Both the position numbers and the translations under genes were made by a program. A stretch of DNA of 64,000 nt from Cellulomonas sp. P24 (lineage in GTDB: Bacteria; Actinomycetota; Actinomycetes; Actinomycetales; Cellulomonadaceae): NCBI RefSeq assembly GCF_024704385.1, contig NZ_JAJDFX010000002.1:3906001-3970000 (forward strand), read 5' to 3'. This document shows, in pieces, positions 31,474 through 40,097 of this stretch. Position 1 is the first letter of the stretch. Each line of letters starts with the position of its first letter. A model generated the notes under the pieces. It did not search any database, was not told where the DNA came from, and saw only the letters and a program-made list of their open reading frames with translations.

Positions 31474-32715
31474 GTGGACATGAACCGGTACAGCGGAGCC
31501 CAGCGCAGATCGACGTCGTCCGGAGCCACCCGCAGGGCGCGCCGCGTCGCCGGCGTGGTGGCGTCCATGGTGCTCGCCCTGTCCGTCACGGCGTGCACCG
31601 CGGGCGGCCCTGCCCCCGCCACGCATGCGGCGGCTGCCGTGTCCGCGGCCGCGCCCACCGCCTCTGCGGCGCCGGTCGTCGCTGCGACCCCGAGCCCGTC
31701 GCCGTCTCCCGCATGGCCCCCGGCGGCCGCAGCGGGAACCCCTGCCGATCTGGCGCCCGGCTCGGACCCGAGCGTGCTGCCCGGCCCGATCATCATCGCC
31801 GACAAGAAGAACAACCGGCTCGTCGTCGTGAGCCCCCAGGGCCAGGTGCTGTGGCAGTGGCCCCAGCCGGGCGACCTCGCAGCGGGCCAGACCTTCACGA
31901 TCCCCGACGACGTCTTCTTCACCCCCGACGGCAAGGACATCATCGCCACCGAGGAGGACGACTTCGTCATCACCGAGATCGACATCGCCACCCGCAAGAT
32001 CGTCTGGCGCTACGGGACCCCCGGGACGCACGGGTCGGGCCCGAACCAGCTGTGGAACCCCGACGACGCCATGATGCTGCCCGACGGCACGGTGGTCGCC
32101 GCCGACATCAAGAACTGCCGTCTGGTGGACCTGTCCTCGTCCTCGCCGGGACCGCTGTGGACCCTGGGCCGGCTCGGCTCGTGCGCGCACAACCCGCCCG
32201 CCCGGTTCGGCAGCCCGAACGGCGTCTTCCCACTCCCCGACGGGCACTTCCTGGTGACGGAGATCAACGGGAGCTGGGTCGACGAGATCGACCGCACCGG
32301 TCACGTGTACTGGTCGACGCACCTGCCCGCGGTGACCTACCCGTCGGACAGCAGCCAGTACAAGCCCGGTCAGTACCTCACGGTCGGCTACACGAACCCC
32401 GGCCAGGCCGTGATCTTCGATGCCTCGGGCAAGGCCTTGTGGCGGTGGAACCCCAGCAGCGGCGCGGGCCGGCTCAACCACCCGTCGCTCGCCGAGGGGT
32501 TGCCCAACGGCGACATCATGCTCAACGACGACTTCAACCATCGCGTGATCGTGATCGACCCGACGCAGAACAAGATCGTCTGGCAGTACGGGCACAACGG
32601 CGTGGCCGGGAGCGGCCCGGGCTACCTGGACAACCCGGACGGGATCGACCTGGTCCCCCCGCACTCGTACGCGAACGCGGTCGGCACGACGCAGGCGACC
32701 CCGGGCTTCTGGTGA
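31474..32715 (+). CDS. Lipoprotein with beta-propeller repeats (NHL/arylsulfotransferase-like)
   Basis: About 413 residues. The N-terminal signal ends in SVTAC, a lipobox, followed by an 80-residue Ala/Pro/Ser-rich linker. The rest contains repeated blades such as ADKKNNRLVVVSPQGQVLWQW, TEEDDFVITEIDIATRKIVW, EINGSWVDEIDRTGHVYWS and NDDFNHRVIVIDPTQNKIVWQYG, typical of NHL/PQQ-like or arylsulfotransferase-type propellers. GTG 31474 or ATG 31480 are both possible. It is probably an extracellular binding protein or enzyme; the substrate is unknown. Confidence 0.72.
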   Translation: MDMNRYSGAQRRSTSSGATRRARRVAGVVASMVLALSVTACTAGGPAPATHAAAAVSAAAPTASAAPVVAATPSPSPSPAWPPAAAAGTPADLAPGSDPSVLPGPIIIADKKNNRLVVVSPQGQVLWQWPQPGDLAAGQTFTIPDDVFFTPDGKDIIATEEDDFVITEIDIATRKIVWRYGTPGTHGSGPNQLWNPDDAMMLPDGTVVAADIKNCRLVDLSSSSPGPLWTLGRLGSCAHNPPARFGSPNGVFPLPDGHFLVTEINGSWVDEIDRTGHVYWSTHLPAVTYPSDSSQYKPGQYLTVGYTNPGQAVIFDASGKALWRWNPSSGAGRLNHPSLAEGLPNGDIMLNDDFNHRVIVIDPTQNKIVWQYGHNGVAGSGPGYLDNPDGIDLVPPHSYANAVGTTQATPGFW

Positions 32716-32785
32716 GCCGGGCGACCGCCTCGGTGTCGGGCCGGCGAGGGAACCGATCGGTGCCGTTCCGCGCGGACGGGGTGCG

Positions 32786-33832
32786 TCAGCGTGAGAGCTG
32801 CAGGCGCACGATCGTGTCGAGCGACGTGATCTTGCCGCCGACGTCCGCGATCTCGCCGCCGACGACGTAGGCCCCGTCCGCCAGCACGGCGACCGCCATG
32901 TCGGACGCCGGTGCCGGGAGCTCTCCGGCAGGGGTGGCCGTGACCGTCGCCGGGTCGAACCGGTAGACCGTGCCCTGGCGGGCGCGGCCGTTCGTGCCGC
33001 CCATCAGCAGGATCGTGCCGTCCAGGGTCGTGGCCGCCGCGTGGGCGAGCGGGGTCGGGAGGTGCCCCGCGACGGTCGTGGTCCCGGTGCTGAGGTCGAC
33101 GCGCTGGATGGCGTCGGTCACCGTGCCCTGGTGCTCACCGCCGAAGACCCACAGCATGGTGCCGTCGGCGACGACGGCCGGGTACCGGACGGTCAGCGCG
33201 AGGTGCCCGACCACGTGGAAGGAGGCGCCGTCGGTCGTGGCGAGGATCTCGGGGAGGGCGGTGCTCCCGGTGTAGCCGCCGACGACGTACGCCGTCGTGC
33301 CGTCACCGACCACCGCGTCGTCCGAGCGGGCCTGGGGCAGGTGCCCGCTGACGGAGGCCGTCCCCCCGCTCAGCGCGACGGCCTGCACGGCCGAGGTGGA
33401 CGCGGAGACGCCGCCGCCGATCACGACGGCCCGGCCCTGGAGCACCGCACCACCGGCGTCGTGCGTGGCCTGGGCGAGGTGGCCGACCGCGTGCACCGCA
33501 CCTGTGCCTGGTGACACCGACAGGATGGTGGCGGTGGTGCTGGTCCCCGCGTCGAGGCCACCGAGCAGCAGGAGCCGGTCGCCTGCGGGCAGCGCCACGA
33601 GCCGGGACACCGTGGTGGGGAGCTTCGCGGCGAGCGGCGTGACGGTCAGCGTCGGCGCGCGCGTCGCGGTCGGTGCGGGGGCGGCTGGTGCGTGGGCAGC
33701 GGAGCTCACCGGAGCCGGGGTGACGGCGCGCACGGCGGCCGTGGGCGCTGAGGTCGAGCCGGTGCTGGCACAGCCGGCGGCGAGGACCATCACGGCCCCG
33801 ACGCTCACGAGGACGCGGCGCTGCGGACGCAT
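32786..33832 (-). CDS. Lipoprotein with Kelch-type beta-propeller
   Basis: A 348-residue secreted lipoprotein: signal with lipobox LAAGC near residue 20, a 60-residue Ala/Pro/Thr linker, then about six Kelch-like repeats with GG doublets (LLLLGGLDAG, VVIGGGVS, AYVVGGYTG, WVFGGEHQG, ILLMGGTNG, AYVVGGEI). It stands convergent to the preceding propeller lipoprotein, 70 bp apart. A binding or scaffolding role outside the cell is likely; no catalytic motif is seen. ATG 33832 has GGAG 5 nt upstream. Confidence 0.75.
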   Translation of the reverse strand: MRPQRRVLVSVGAVMVLAAGCASTGSTSAPTAAVRAVTPAPVSSAAHAPAAPAPTATRAPTLTVTPLAAKLPTTVSRLVALPAGDRLLLLGGLDAGTSTTATILSVSPGTGAVHAVGHLAQATHDAGGAVLQGRAVVIGGGVSASTSAVQAVALSGGTASVSGHLPQARSDDAVVGDGTTAYVVGGYTGSTALPEILATTDGASFHVVGHLALTVRYPAVVADGTMLWVFGGEHQGTVTDAIQRVDLSTGTTTVAGHLPTPLAHAAATTLDGTILLMGGTNGRARQGTVYRFDPATVTATPAGELPAPASDMAVAVLADGAYVVGGEIADVGGKITSLDTIVRLQLSR

Positions 33833-33887
33833 CAGTTCTCCGTTCGTGCAGGGGCGGGCCGGCACCGGGCGGGGGCGCGGTACGGGG

Positions 33888-33893
33888 ACTGTA
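33888..33893 (-). promoter_or_regulatory. -10 box TACAGT of the Kelch lipoprotein gene
   Basis: TACAGT on the minus strand, giving a leader of about 50 nt that includes the GGAG ribosome site before ATG 33832. Confidence 0.4.
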
Positions 33894-33978
33894 GCCGCCC
33901 CGGCCGTGAAGAGGCTGACCGTGCCCCGGGTCGAGGGCGGCTATGACGGTCGCCCGGGAGTCGCTCCGGCGCGGTGGG

Positions 33979-34605
33979 CTACGCCTGCGGCAGGTTCGTG
34001 CCCGTCGGCGTGGCGTCGAGCGGGCCGGTGAGGTAGTGCTGGACCACCGGTCCGACCGTCATGACGAGCTCGTCGGCGGTGGCGTCGCGGACCGCGGGTA
34101 TGCCCAGGACGTAGCGGCCGAGCAGGAGCCCGCCCATCTGGGTCCCGACGAGGGCCGCGCGCAGCGCGCGGTGGTCGTGCGGGGCGAGGCGTCCGACCGC
34201 AGCGAGGATCGTGCGGCCGAGCAGGTCGCGCAGGACCCCGGCGGCGTGCTCGTGCGACATGCCGACGCGGAAGAGGGCCAAGAGCCTGCGGCGGGTCTCG
34301 GGATCCCCTTCCCACACCCCCAGCACCCGGCGGACGAGGGCCTCCCCGGCACGGTCGGGGTCCTGGTCGAGGCCGCTCAGCACGGCCTCCGGGTCGATCG
34401 GCAGCGCGAGCGCCGCAGCCAGCAGGCCCTCCTTGTTGACGAAGTAGTGGTGGATGAGGGCCGGGTCGACGTCGGCCCTGGTCGCCACCGCGCGCATCGT
34501 GGTGCGTTCGAACCCGCGTTCCGCGAACAGGTCGCCGGCGGCGGCGAGGATCGCCTCGCGGGCGCTCGCACCACCGGCCGGGCGTCGACCGCGCGGCGAC
34601 ATCAT
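33979..34605 (-). CDS. TetR-family regulator, last gene of ABC exporter operon
   Basis: A 208-residue TetR protein with the typical N-terminal domain REAILAAAGDLFAERGFERTTMRAVATRADVDPALIHHYFVNKEGLLAAAL (helix-turn-helix about 35-55). Start ATG 34605 overlaps the upstream ATPase stop by 4 bp, so it is co-translated with the transporter. In this group the regulator normally senses the exported compound and represses its own operon. Its C-terminal ligand domain has no assignable ligand. Confidence 0.85.
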   Translation of the reverse strand: MMSPRGRRPAGGASAREAILAAAGDLFAERGFERTTMRAVATRADVDPALIHHYFVNKEGLLAAALALPIDPEAVLSGLDQDPDRAGEALVRRVLGVWEGDPETRRRLLALFRVGMSHEHAAGVLRDLLGRTILAAVGRLAPHDHRALRAALVGTQMGGLLLGRYVLGIPAVRDATADELVMTVGPVVQHYLTGPLDATPTGTNLPQA

Positions 34606-35498
34606 GGCCCCGTCGGGGTGCGGGCGAGCACCATCATGCGTTCCTCGAGGGTGGCCGGCACCGCGACCACCTCGGCGACCATCCCGGCAGCGGTCAGGAC
34701 CTGCTGCACGCGGCCGGCGTCGGCGTCGGCGACACGCACGTCGCGCCCGGCGAGCATCGCCGGCTGGCCCGCCTCGGTGAGCACCGCGAACGCGCGCGCC
34801 CAGTCGTCCGTGCGGACGGCGACGGCCGTGGTCGTGCCGATGACGTCCGTCCGGCTGCCCTGCGCCACCAGACGCGCCTGCGACATCAGCAGCAGCCGGT
34901 CGCACTGCTCGGCCTCCTGCATGTTGTGCGTCGTCACGAGGACGCCGACGCCCTTCTCGGCCTGGTCGTGGATCGTGTCCCACAGCGAGGCGCGCGCGAG
35001 GGCGTCGACGCCGGAGGTCGGCTCGTCGAGCACGAGCACCTGCGGGTCGTGAGCGAGGGCGCACACGAACGCGAGCTGCCGCTGGAGGCCGAGCGGGAGG
35101 TCGGCGACCAGCCGGTCGGCGACTGCGCCGAGGGAGTCCGGCAGGATCGGCGGGGCGACACCGTACGCCTGGGAGCTGAACCGGATGTTCTCGCGTACGT
35201 TCAGGTCGCCGTAGAGCCCCAGGCCCTGCGGCACGTAGCCGAGGTGCGCGCGCCGCGCCCGGGACGGGGTGCCGCCGAGCAGCTCGACGGCACCCGAGGA
35301 CGTGGAGATGAGCCCGAGCAGCATCCGGATCAGCGTCGTCTTCCCGGCGCCGTTGGCACCGAGCAGACCGACGACCTCGCCCGGACCGACGTCCATCGTG
35401 ACGTCGTCGACGGCGACCAGGTCCCCGAAGGTGCGGCCGACCCGATGCGCCCGGAGCAGCACGCGGGGTCGGTTCCCGGTCAGGTGTGGGGCCGTCAC
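34602..35498 (-). CDS. ABC exporter ATPase 2 (ABC-2/YbhF-type)
   Basis: A 298-residue ATPase with Walker A GANGAGKTT, Q-loop VPQG, a signature region PLGLQRQLAFV that lacks the usual LSGGQ, Walker B VLVLDEPT and H-loop VTTHNMQEAE. The start is GTG 35498, overlapping the preceding ATPase stop (GTGA). About 90 residues after the ATPase core form a DUF4162-like C-terminal domain. It pairs with the first ATPase, as the two halves of E. coli YbhF do. Confidence 0.82.
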   Translation of the reverse strand: MTAPHLTGNRPRVLLRAHRVGRTFGDLVAVDDVTMDVGPGEVVGLLGANGAGKTTLIRMLLGLISTSSGAVELLGGTPSRARRAHLGYVPQGLGLYGDLNVRENIRFSSQAYGVAPPILPDSLGAVADRLVADLPLGLQRQLAFVCALAHDPQVLVLDEPTSGVDALARASLWDTIHDQAEKGVGVLVTTHNMQEAEQCDRLLLMSQARLVAQGSRTDVIGTTTAVAVRTDDWARAFAVLTEAGQPAMLAGRDVRVADADAGRVQQVLTAAGMVAEVVAVPATLEERMMVLARTPTGP

Positions 35499-36337
35499 GA
35501 GGCTCGCCGGTCCTCGTGCCGCTGGAGCAGCGACAGCGCGATCACCACGTCCTCCAGATCCGGGACGACGACCGTGCCCGTCGGTGCAGCGTCGCCCTGC
35601 CCGTACTCGCCTCCCGGCCAGTACTCGTGGAACTCGCGACCCCGCCGCCAGGCCCAGGCCCGCCGGTGCGGCGTCGCGGTGCGCGCCACCGTGCCGTCGA
35701 GCCGGGCGAGGACCTCGGCACGCGTGCCGACCGCGAGCGTCGGGCCGCCGTCGAGCGCGAGCAGGCCCGCAGCACGTTCGGCCTCGTCCAGGTACGTCGT
35801 CGACATGACGACGGCGGCACCGGCTGCCGCGGCCTCGGACACGAGCTGCCACAGGTCGACCCGGCTGACCGGGTCGACGCCCGTGCTCGGCTCGTCGAGC
35901 ACGAGGAGCCGTGGGTCGTGCAGCATGGCCATGCTGAAGCCGAGCTTGCGTCGCATCCCACCGGACAGCTGTGAGGCGAGCCGGTCGGCGGCGTCCAGGA
36001 GGCCGGAGCGCGCGAGCAGCGCGTCGCGGCGGGAGGTCAGCGCCGCCCCGGACAGGCCGTAGATGCCCCCGACGAAGTCCATGTTCTGCGTGACCGTGAG
36101 CGCGGGCCAGCTCCCCGCGGTGGCCGGCAGGTAGCCGATCTCGTGCGGCGACGGCGCGTCGACCTGACCGTGCGCGAGCGCCAGCCTCCCGACCAGGGCG
36201 CGCAGCAGGGTGGACTTGCCCGCACCGTCACCGCCGACGACGGCGACCACGGAACCGGGCTCGACCTCGAGGGTCACGTCGTCGAGTGCGAGGGTGTCGC
36301 CGAACCGTACGGTGGCCGACCGGACCGCGTAGGTCAC
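35495..36337 (-). CDS. ABC exporter ATPase 1 (ABC-2/YbhF-type)
   Basis: A 280-residue ATPase. Walker A GGDGAGKST (35-43), signature LSGGMRRKLGF and Walker B LLVLDEPSTG are intact, while the H-loop is YLDEAERA with STT in place of TH, so His is missing and the site may be catalytically weak. The pair of unequal ATPases suggests a heterodimer with one degenerate site. It overlaps neighbours by 4 bp on both sides. Confidence 0.82.
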   Translation of the reverse strand: MTYAVRSATVRFGDTLALDDVTLEVEPGSVVAVVGGDGAGKSTLLRALVGRLALAHGQVDAPSPHEIGYLPATAGSWPALTVTQNMDFVGGIYGLSGAALTSRRDALLARSGLLDAADRLASQLSGGMRRKLGFSMAMLHDPRLLVLDEPSTGVDPVSRVDLWQLVSEAAAAGAAVVMSTTYLDEAERAAGLLALDGGPTLAVGTRAEVLARLDGTVARTATPHRRAWAWRRGREFHEYWPGGEYGQGDAAPTGTVVVPDLEDVVIALSLLQRHEDRRAS

Positions 36338-37419
36338 GACGCGCTCCCGGCCTCGCCGTCACCGTGCGCCGCGATCGCATGCGCGCCCACGTGCTCGTGG
36401 TGGCGTCGGCGACCGGGTGCGAGATCGCGCCTGAAGCGCAGGGTCGCCCCGCTGAACACCACGACGGCCATCACGGTGAGCATCACGAACGGGAGCCACA
36501 ACGAGGCCAGGGAGGCGCCACGCAGCATGACGCCCTGGGAGATCATCGTGAAGTAGGTCAGGGGGAGCAGGTAGCCGATCCAGCGGACCCCGGCTGCCAT
36601 CGCGTCCAGCGGGAAGATCATCCCCGAGAGCAGGATCTGCGGCAGCAGGAACATGAAGGCCGTCTGGATCGCCTGACCGGCGGTCTGCGAGATCGTCGAG
36701 ATGAGGACACCGAGCCCGAGCACGACGAACAGGAACAGCCCGGCGCCGATCGCGAACACGGCGGCGTTGCCGGTGAACGGGACGTCGAACAGCAGCATCC
36801 CGAGACCGGTGATGACGATCATGTCGATGGACGCCACCAGGAAGTACGGCGAGATCTTGCCGAGGATCACGGTGGCCGGTCTGATCGGCATGACGGCGAG
36901 CTGTTCGAGGGTGCCGGTCTCACGCTCGCGCACCAGGCCGATGCTCGTGACGATCGTGCCGATGAAGGTGAGGATCAGGCCGATGATCGCGGGCACCATG
37001 ACCCACGAGGTCTTGAGGTCCGGGTTGTACAGGACCTGGCTGGTGACCTTGTCGCCGAACGTGTTCAGGACCGAGACGATCGCCTGGGACGCGAACAGGT
37101 TGGAACCGTCGACCAGGGCGAGGGCGGGCTGCCGGTCGGCGACGACGGCGACGTCGACGGCGTTGTCCTGGAGCAGCTGCTCGGCGTCCACCTGGGTGTC
37201 GGCCGGTTCGATCACCGTGACGTCGAAGAACGACGACGGCAGCGTCGCGGCGAGCTGGGCGGCACCGGGGCCGACCACCGCGGCCGTGACCGACGGGACG
37301 CGGAAGTTCGCCGCGTAGCCGAAGATCACGAGCAGGAGCAACGGCATCCCGATGAGCATCGCGAGGGTGCGCCTGTCGCGGCCGAGCTCACGGAACTCCT
37401 TGACGATCATGGCTCGCAT
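36334..37419 (-). CDS. ABC-2-type exporter permease
   Basis: A 361-residue membrane protein. The first helix (LAMLIGMPLLLLVIFGYAAN) is followed by a large extracytoplasmic domain (about 40-170) and five C-terminal TM helices, with the family motif RERETGTLEQLAVMPIRP. This is the YbhS/YbhR type of permease; only one is present, so it probably homodimerises. It is the first gene of the operon and starts at ATG 37419 with a complete promoter. Confidence 0.87.
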   Translation of the reverse strand: MRAMIVKEFRELGRDRRTLAMLIGMPLLLLVIFGYAANFRVPSVTAAVVGPGAAQLAATLPSSFFDVTVIEPADTQVDAEQLLQDNAVDVAVVADRQPALALVDGSNLFASQAIVSVLNTFGDKVTSQVLYNPDLKTSWVMVPAIIGLILTFIGTIVTSIGLVRERETGTLEQLAVMPIRPATVILGKISPYFLVASIDMIVITGLGMLLFDVPFTGNAAVFAIGAGLFLFVVLGLGVLISTISQTAGQAIQTAFMFLLPQILLSGMIFPLDAMAAGVRWIGYLLPLTYFTMISQGVMLRGASLASLWLPFVMLTVMAVVVFSGATLRFRRDLAPGRRRHHEHVGAHAIAAHGDGEAGSAS

Positions 37420-37426
37420 GGCTCCG

Positions 37427-37455
37427 ACCGTAGGCCGGTGCCGTACCGACGTCAA
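37427..37455 (-). promoter_or_regulatory. Leaderless promoter TTGACG-N17-TACGGT of the exporter operon
   Basis: On the minus strand TTGACG (37455-37450), a 17-bp spacer and TACGGT (37432-37427) are followed by 7 nt and ATG 37419. It is the best-formed promoter in the window. Confidence 0.65.
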
Positions 37456-37582
37456 CGGATGGTGAATTCGGCACAGGCGCCCACCGATCCGGTGGAGGCC
37501 ACCGACGGCGAGGTGGCCCTGGTCGTGCCCGAGGCGGCCGGGAAGACTGGCCCCGTGACCACCCCGACACCCCCCCGACGAC

Positions 37583-38428
37583 GTGCTCCGCCTGGCCGCC
37601 TTCACGACCGATCCCGCAGGTGGCAACCCTGCCGGCGTCGTGCTGGACGCGGTCGGCTGGACGGACGAGCGGATGCAGGCGGTCGCGCGGGCGGTCGGCT
37701 ATGCCGAGACGGCCTTCGTGGTGCGGGCGCCGCGCGAACGGCAGGGGGTCCGCTCGCTGGCGATCCGCTACTTCTCGCCGGCCGCCGAGGTCCCGTTCTG
37801 CGGGCACGCGACCATCGCCACGGCCGTCGCGCTCGCCGAGCGGCTTGGCGTCGGCGCCTTCGCCTTTGAGACCGCCGTCGGTCCGGTGCTGATCGACACG
37901 AGCGACTCGCCCGACGGGGTCGTGGCGTCGTTCACGAGCGTCGAGACCAGCGTGCGGGGTCTCCCGGGCGACGTCCTCGACGCCCTCCTGGACGCGCTCG
38001 GGCTGGGGCGCGAGGACCTCGACCCGGCCATGCCTCCACGCCAGGCGTTCGCCGGCAACACGCACCCGGTGATCGGGCTGCGGGACCGCGGCGTCTTCGA
38101 CGCCTTCGTGGTGGACCCGGGCCCGCTCCGCCGGCTCATGGATGCGCAGGGGTGGCAGGGGACCGTGACGGTGGTGCACCGCACCGGGACGTCGACCTTC
38201 GAGGCGCGCAACCCCTTCCCGGTCGGGCCGATCAGCGAGGACCCGGCGACCGGTTCTGCCGCAGCGGCGCTCGGTGCGTACCTCCGGGCCGAGGGACTGG
38301 TGACCCCGCCGGTGCGGGTGCTGGTGCACCAAGGCCGACACGTCGGTCGCCCGGGCCTGCTGACGGTGGACATCCCGCCGGACGGCGGCATCGTCGTCCG
38401 CGGGACGGCGATCGCCATGACGGCCTGA
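37583..38428 (+). CDS. PhzF-family isomerase-like protein, possible N-terminal frameshift
   Basis: The gene as read starts at GTG 37583 and gives 281 residues of a PhzF/diaminopimelate-epimerase-like fold: the catalytic-type Glu is in VGYAETAFVV, followed by SPAAEVPFCGHATIATA and the closing SEDPATGSAAAALG. Just upstream a GTG at 37555 encodes VTTPTPP in another frame and would join the reading frame (…DDVLRLAAF) if a run of seven C were six, so the first residues may be lost to an indel. The reaction for this family member is unknown. It is divergent from the exporter operon. Confidence 0.8.
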   Translation: MLRLAAFTTDPAGGNPAGVVLDAVGWTDERMQAVARAVGYAETAFVVRAPRERQGVRSLAIRYFSPAAEVPFCGHATIATAVALAERLGVGAFAFETAVGPVLIDTSDSPDGVVASFTSVETSVRGLPGDVLDALLDALGLGREDLDPAMPPRQAFAGNTHPVIGLRDRGVFDAFVVDPGPLRRLMDAQGWQGTVTVVHRTGTSTFEARNPFPVGPISEDPATGSAAAALGAYLRAEGLVTPPVRVLVHQGRHVGRPGLLTVDIPPDGGIVVRGTAIAMTA

Positions 38429-38469
38429 CGCGACCGCTCGACCCTGACGCCGGGGCCGCCGGTTCCTCC

Positions 38470-38475
38470 TACCCT
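38470..38475 (+). promoter_or_regulatory. -10 box TACCCT, leaderless promoter of the IclR gene
   Basis: TACCCT, 6 nt before ATG 38482. It separates the regulator from phzF by its own transcript. Confidence 0.5.
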
Positions 38476-38481
38476 GGGCAC

Positions 38482-39261
38482 ATGCCGGATGCGACCACGA
38501 GTCAGACCCCGCCCGTCGAGAGCATCGACCGTGCTCTCCTTGCGCTCCAGGAGCTGGCGCGCGTGGGGGCGCGGGGGATCGGACTGGCCGAGCTCGCCGC
38601 TGCGCTCGACCTGAACAAGACGACCGTCCACCGGACCTTGGCGGCGCTGCGGTTCCGGGGGTTCGTCAGCCAGGACCCGGTCTCGGGCGTCTACGCGCTG
38701 GGTCCTGCGGCGATGGCCCTGGCGGACGACTTCCTCAGCGACGAGAACCTGCCTGTGCTGCTGCACCCGGCCCTGATGGCGTTGGCCGACGCGGTGGGTG
38801 AGCTCGTGCACCTCGGGGTGCTGAGCGGGAGCCAGGTCCTGTACCTGGACAAGGTCGAGCCGGAGCGCCCGGTGCGCGTGTGGTCGGCGATCGGGCGACG
38901 CAGCGCCGCGGTGACGACCGCTCTCGGTCGCGCGATGCTCGCCTACCGACGTGTCGACAGGGCAGCGCTGGCCGAGTACCTGCGTGCCGCGGGGGACCGA
39001 CCCGTCGACCCCGAGCGGGTCTGGGACGTCGTCGAGCAGGCGCGGGTGGTGGGGTTCGCCACCGAGGCCCAGGAGAACGAGGTCGGGATCAGCTGTGTCG
39101 CCGTGCCGCTGCTGCGGTCCGGCGTGGCGATCGCGGCCGTGAGCGTCACCGCGCCGGCCGAGCGGATGACCGCGGAGCGGGTGGCCTGGCTGCACGGCGT
39201 GATGTGCGCGGTGCTGCCGGCGTTCCTGCCCGCGGGTCTCGATCTCCCCGACGTGTCCTGA
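38482..39261 (+). CDS. IclR-family regulator, probably of ketodeoxygluconate catabolism
   Basis: A 259-residue IclR protein. Winged helix in residues 10-75 (GIGLAELAAALDLNKTTVHRTLAALRFRGFV), then the effector domain with the typical GELVHLGVLSGSQVLYLDKVE and late EVGISCVAVPLL. It lies just before KDPG aldolase and KDG kinase on the same strand, and KdgR-type IclR members regulate those genes in other bacteria. Its effector would then be 2-keto-3-deoxygluconate or its phosphate; that is inferred from context. Confidence 0.85.
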   Translation: MPDATTSQTPPVESIDRALLALQELARVGARGIGLAELAAALDLNKTTVHRTLAALRFRGFVSQDPVSGVYALGPAAMALADDFLSDENLPVLLHPALMALADAVGELVHLGVLSGSQVLYLDKVEPERPVRVWSAIGRRSAAVTTALGRAMLAYRRVDRAALAEYLRAAGDRPVDPERVWDVVEQARVVGFATEAQENEVGISCVAVPLLRSGVAIAAVSVTAPAERMTAERVAWLHGVMCAVLPAFLPAGLDLPDVS

Positions 39262-39390
39262 ACCCTCCCCGCGCCGAGTCCTGAGGCCTCCCGGCACGCC
39301 GATCGGTCCTGTGGACCTCGCGCACCCCCACGTGTGACAATCGTTCCGCGTAGCGACACGATGGGTGCGCCTGACGAAACGGAACCCTCC

Positions 39391-40014
39391 ATGGATGTGC
39401 TGTCGGCCCTGAGCTCGACCCGACTGGTCCCCGTCGTGGTCCTCGACGACGCGGCGCGGGCGGATGCGCTCGCCGACGCGCTCGTGCAGGGGGGACTGCC
39501 CGTCGCCGAGGTGACGTTCCGGACGTCCGCGGCGCGGGACGCGATCCGTGCCATGGCCGACCGCGGGGACATCCTCGTCGGCGCGGGCACCGTGCTCACC
39601 CCCGCCCAGGTCGACCAGGCGGTGGCGGCCGGCGCGCGGTTCGTCGTCTCGCCCGGGCTGTCGCGTGCCGTGGTCGAGCGTTGCCAGGACCACGGGGTCC
39701 TCGCGCTCCCCGGGGCGGTGACGGCGACGGAGGTGCAGGCGGCTCTCGAGCTCGGCCTGACGACCGTGAAGTTCTTCCCCGCCGGGACCTCGGGCGGCCC
39801 GGCGGCGATCAAGGCGCTCGCGGCGCCGTTCGGACAGGTCCGCGTCGTCCCGACAGGTGGCGTCGGCCCGGCGAACCTCGCCGAGTACCTGGCGATCCCG
39901 TCCGTCGTCGCGGTCGGCGGATCGTGGATGGTGCCCCGCGACCTGATCGCGGCAGGGGACACGGCGGCGATCCGGACGTTGACCGCCGAGGCCGTCGCGC
40001 TCGCGAACAGATGA
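39391..40014 (+). CDS. eda: 2-dehydro-3-deoxy-6-phosphogluconate (KDPG) aldolase
   Basis: A 207-residue class I aldolase of the KDPG/KHG family. The catalytic Glu is E40 in AEVTFRT, the phosphate loop is PTGGVGP, and the Schiff-base Lys is K127 in TTVKFFPAG. It splits KDPG into pyruvate and glyceraldehyde-3-phosphate in the Entner-Doudoroff or uronate route. ATG 39391 gives the normal family start; ATG 39361 would add ten residues. The partner kinase lies 83 bp downstream. Confidence 0.9.
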   Translation: MDVLSALSSTRLVPVVVLDDAARADALADALVQGGLPVAEVTFRTSAARDAIRAMADRGDILVGAGTVLTPAQVDQAVAAGARFVVSPGLSRAVVERCQDHGVLALPGAVTATEVQAALELGLTTVKFFPAGTSGGPAAIKALAAPFGQVRVVPTGGVGPANLAEYLAIPSVVAVGGSWMVPRDLIAAGDTAAIRTLTAEAVALANR

Positions 40015-40097
40015 CGACGGAGCCGGTGCGCACCGGCCCGAACGGCACGACGTGGCGCACGTCGGTCGAGGGGAACTGATGACGAGGGGACTCGAGC

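Noticed and set aside
39341-39370. Weak ATCGT/ACGAT inverted repeat upstream of eda as an IclR operator
   Set aside because: Arms are only 5 bp with a 13-nt spacer and chance occurrence is likely.
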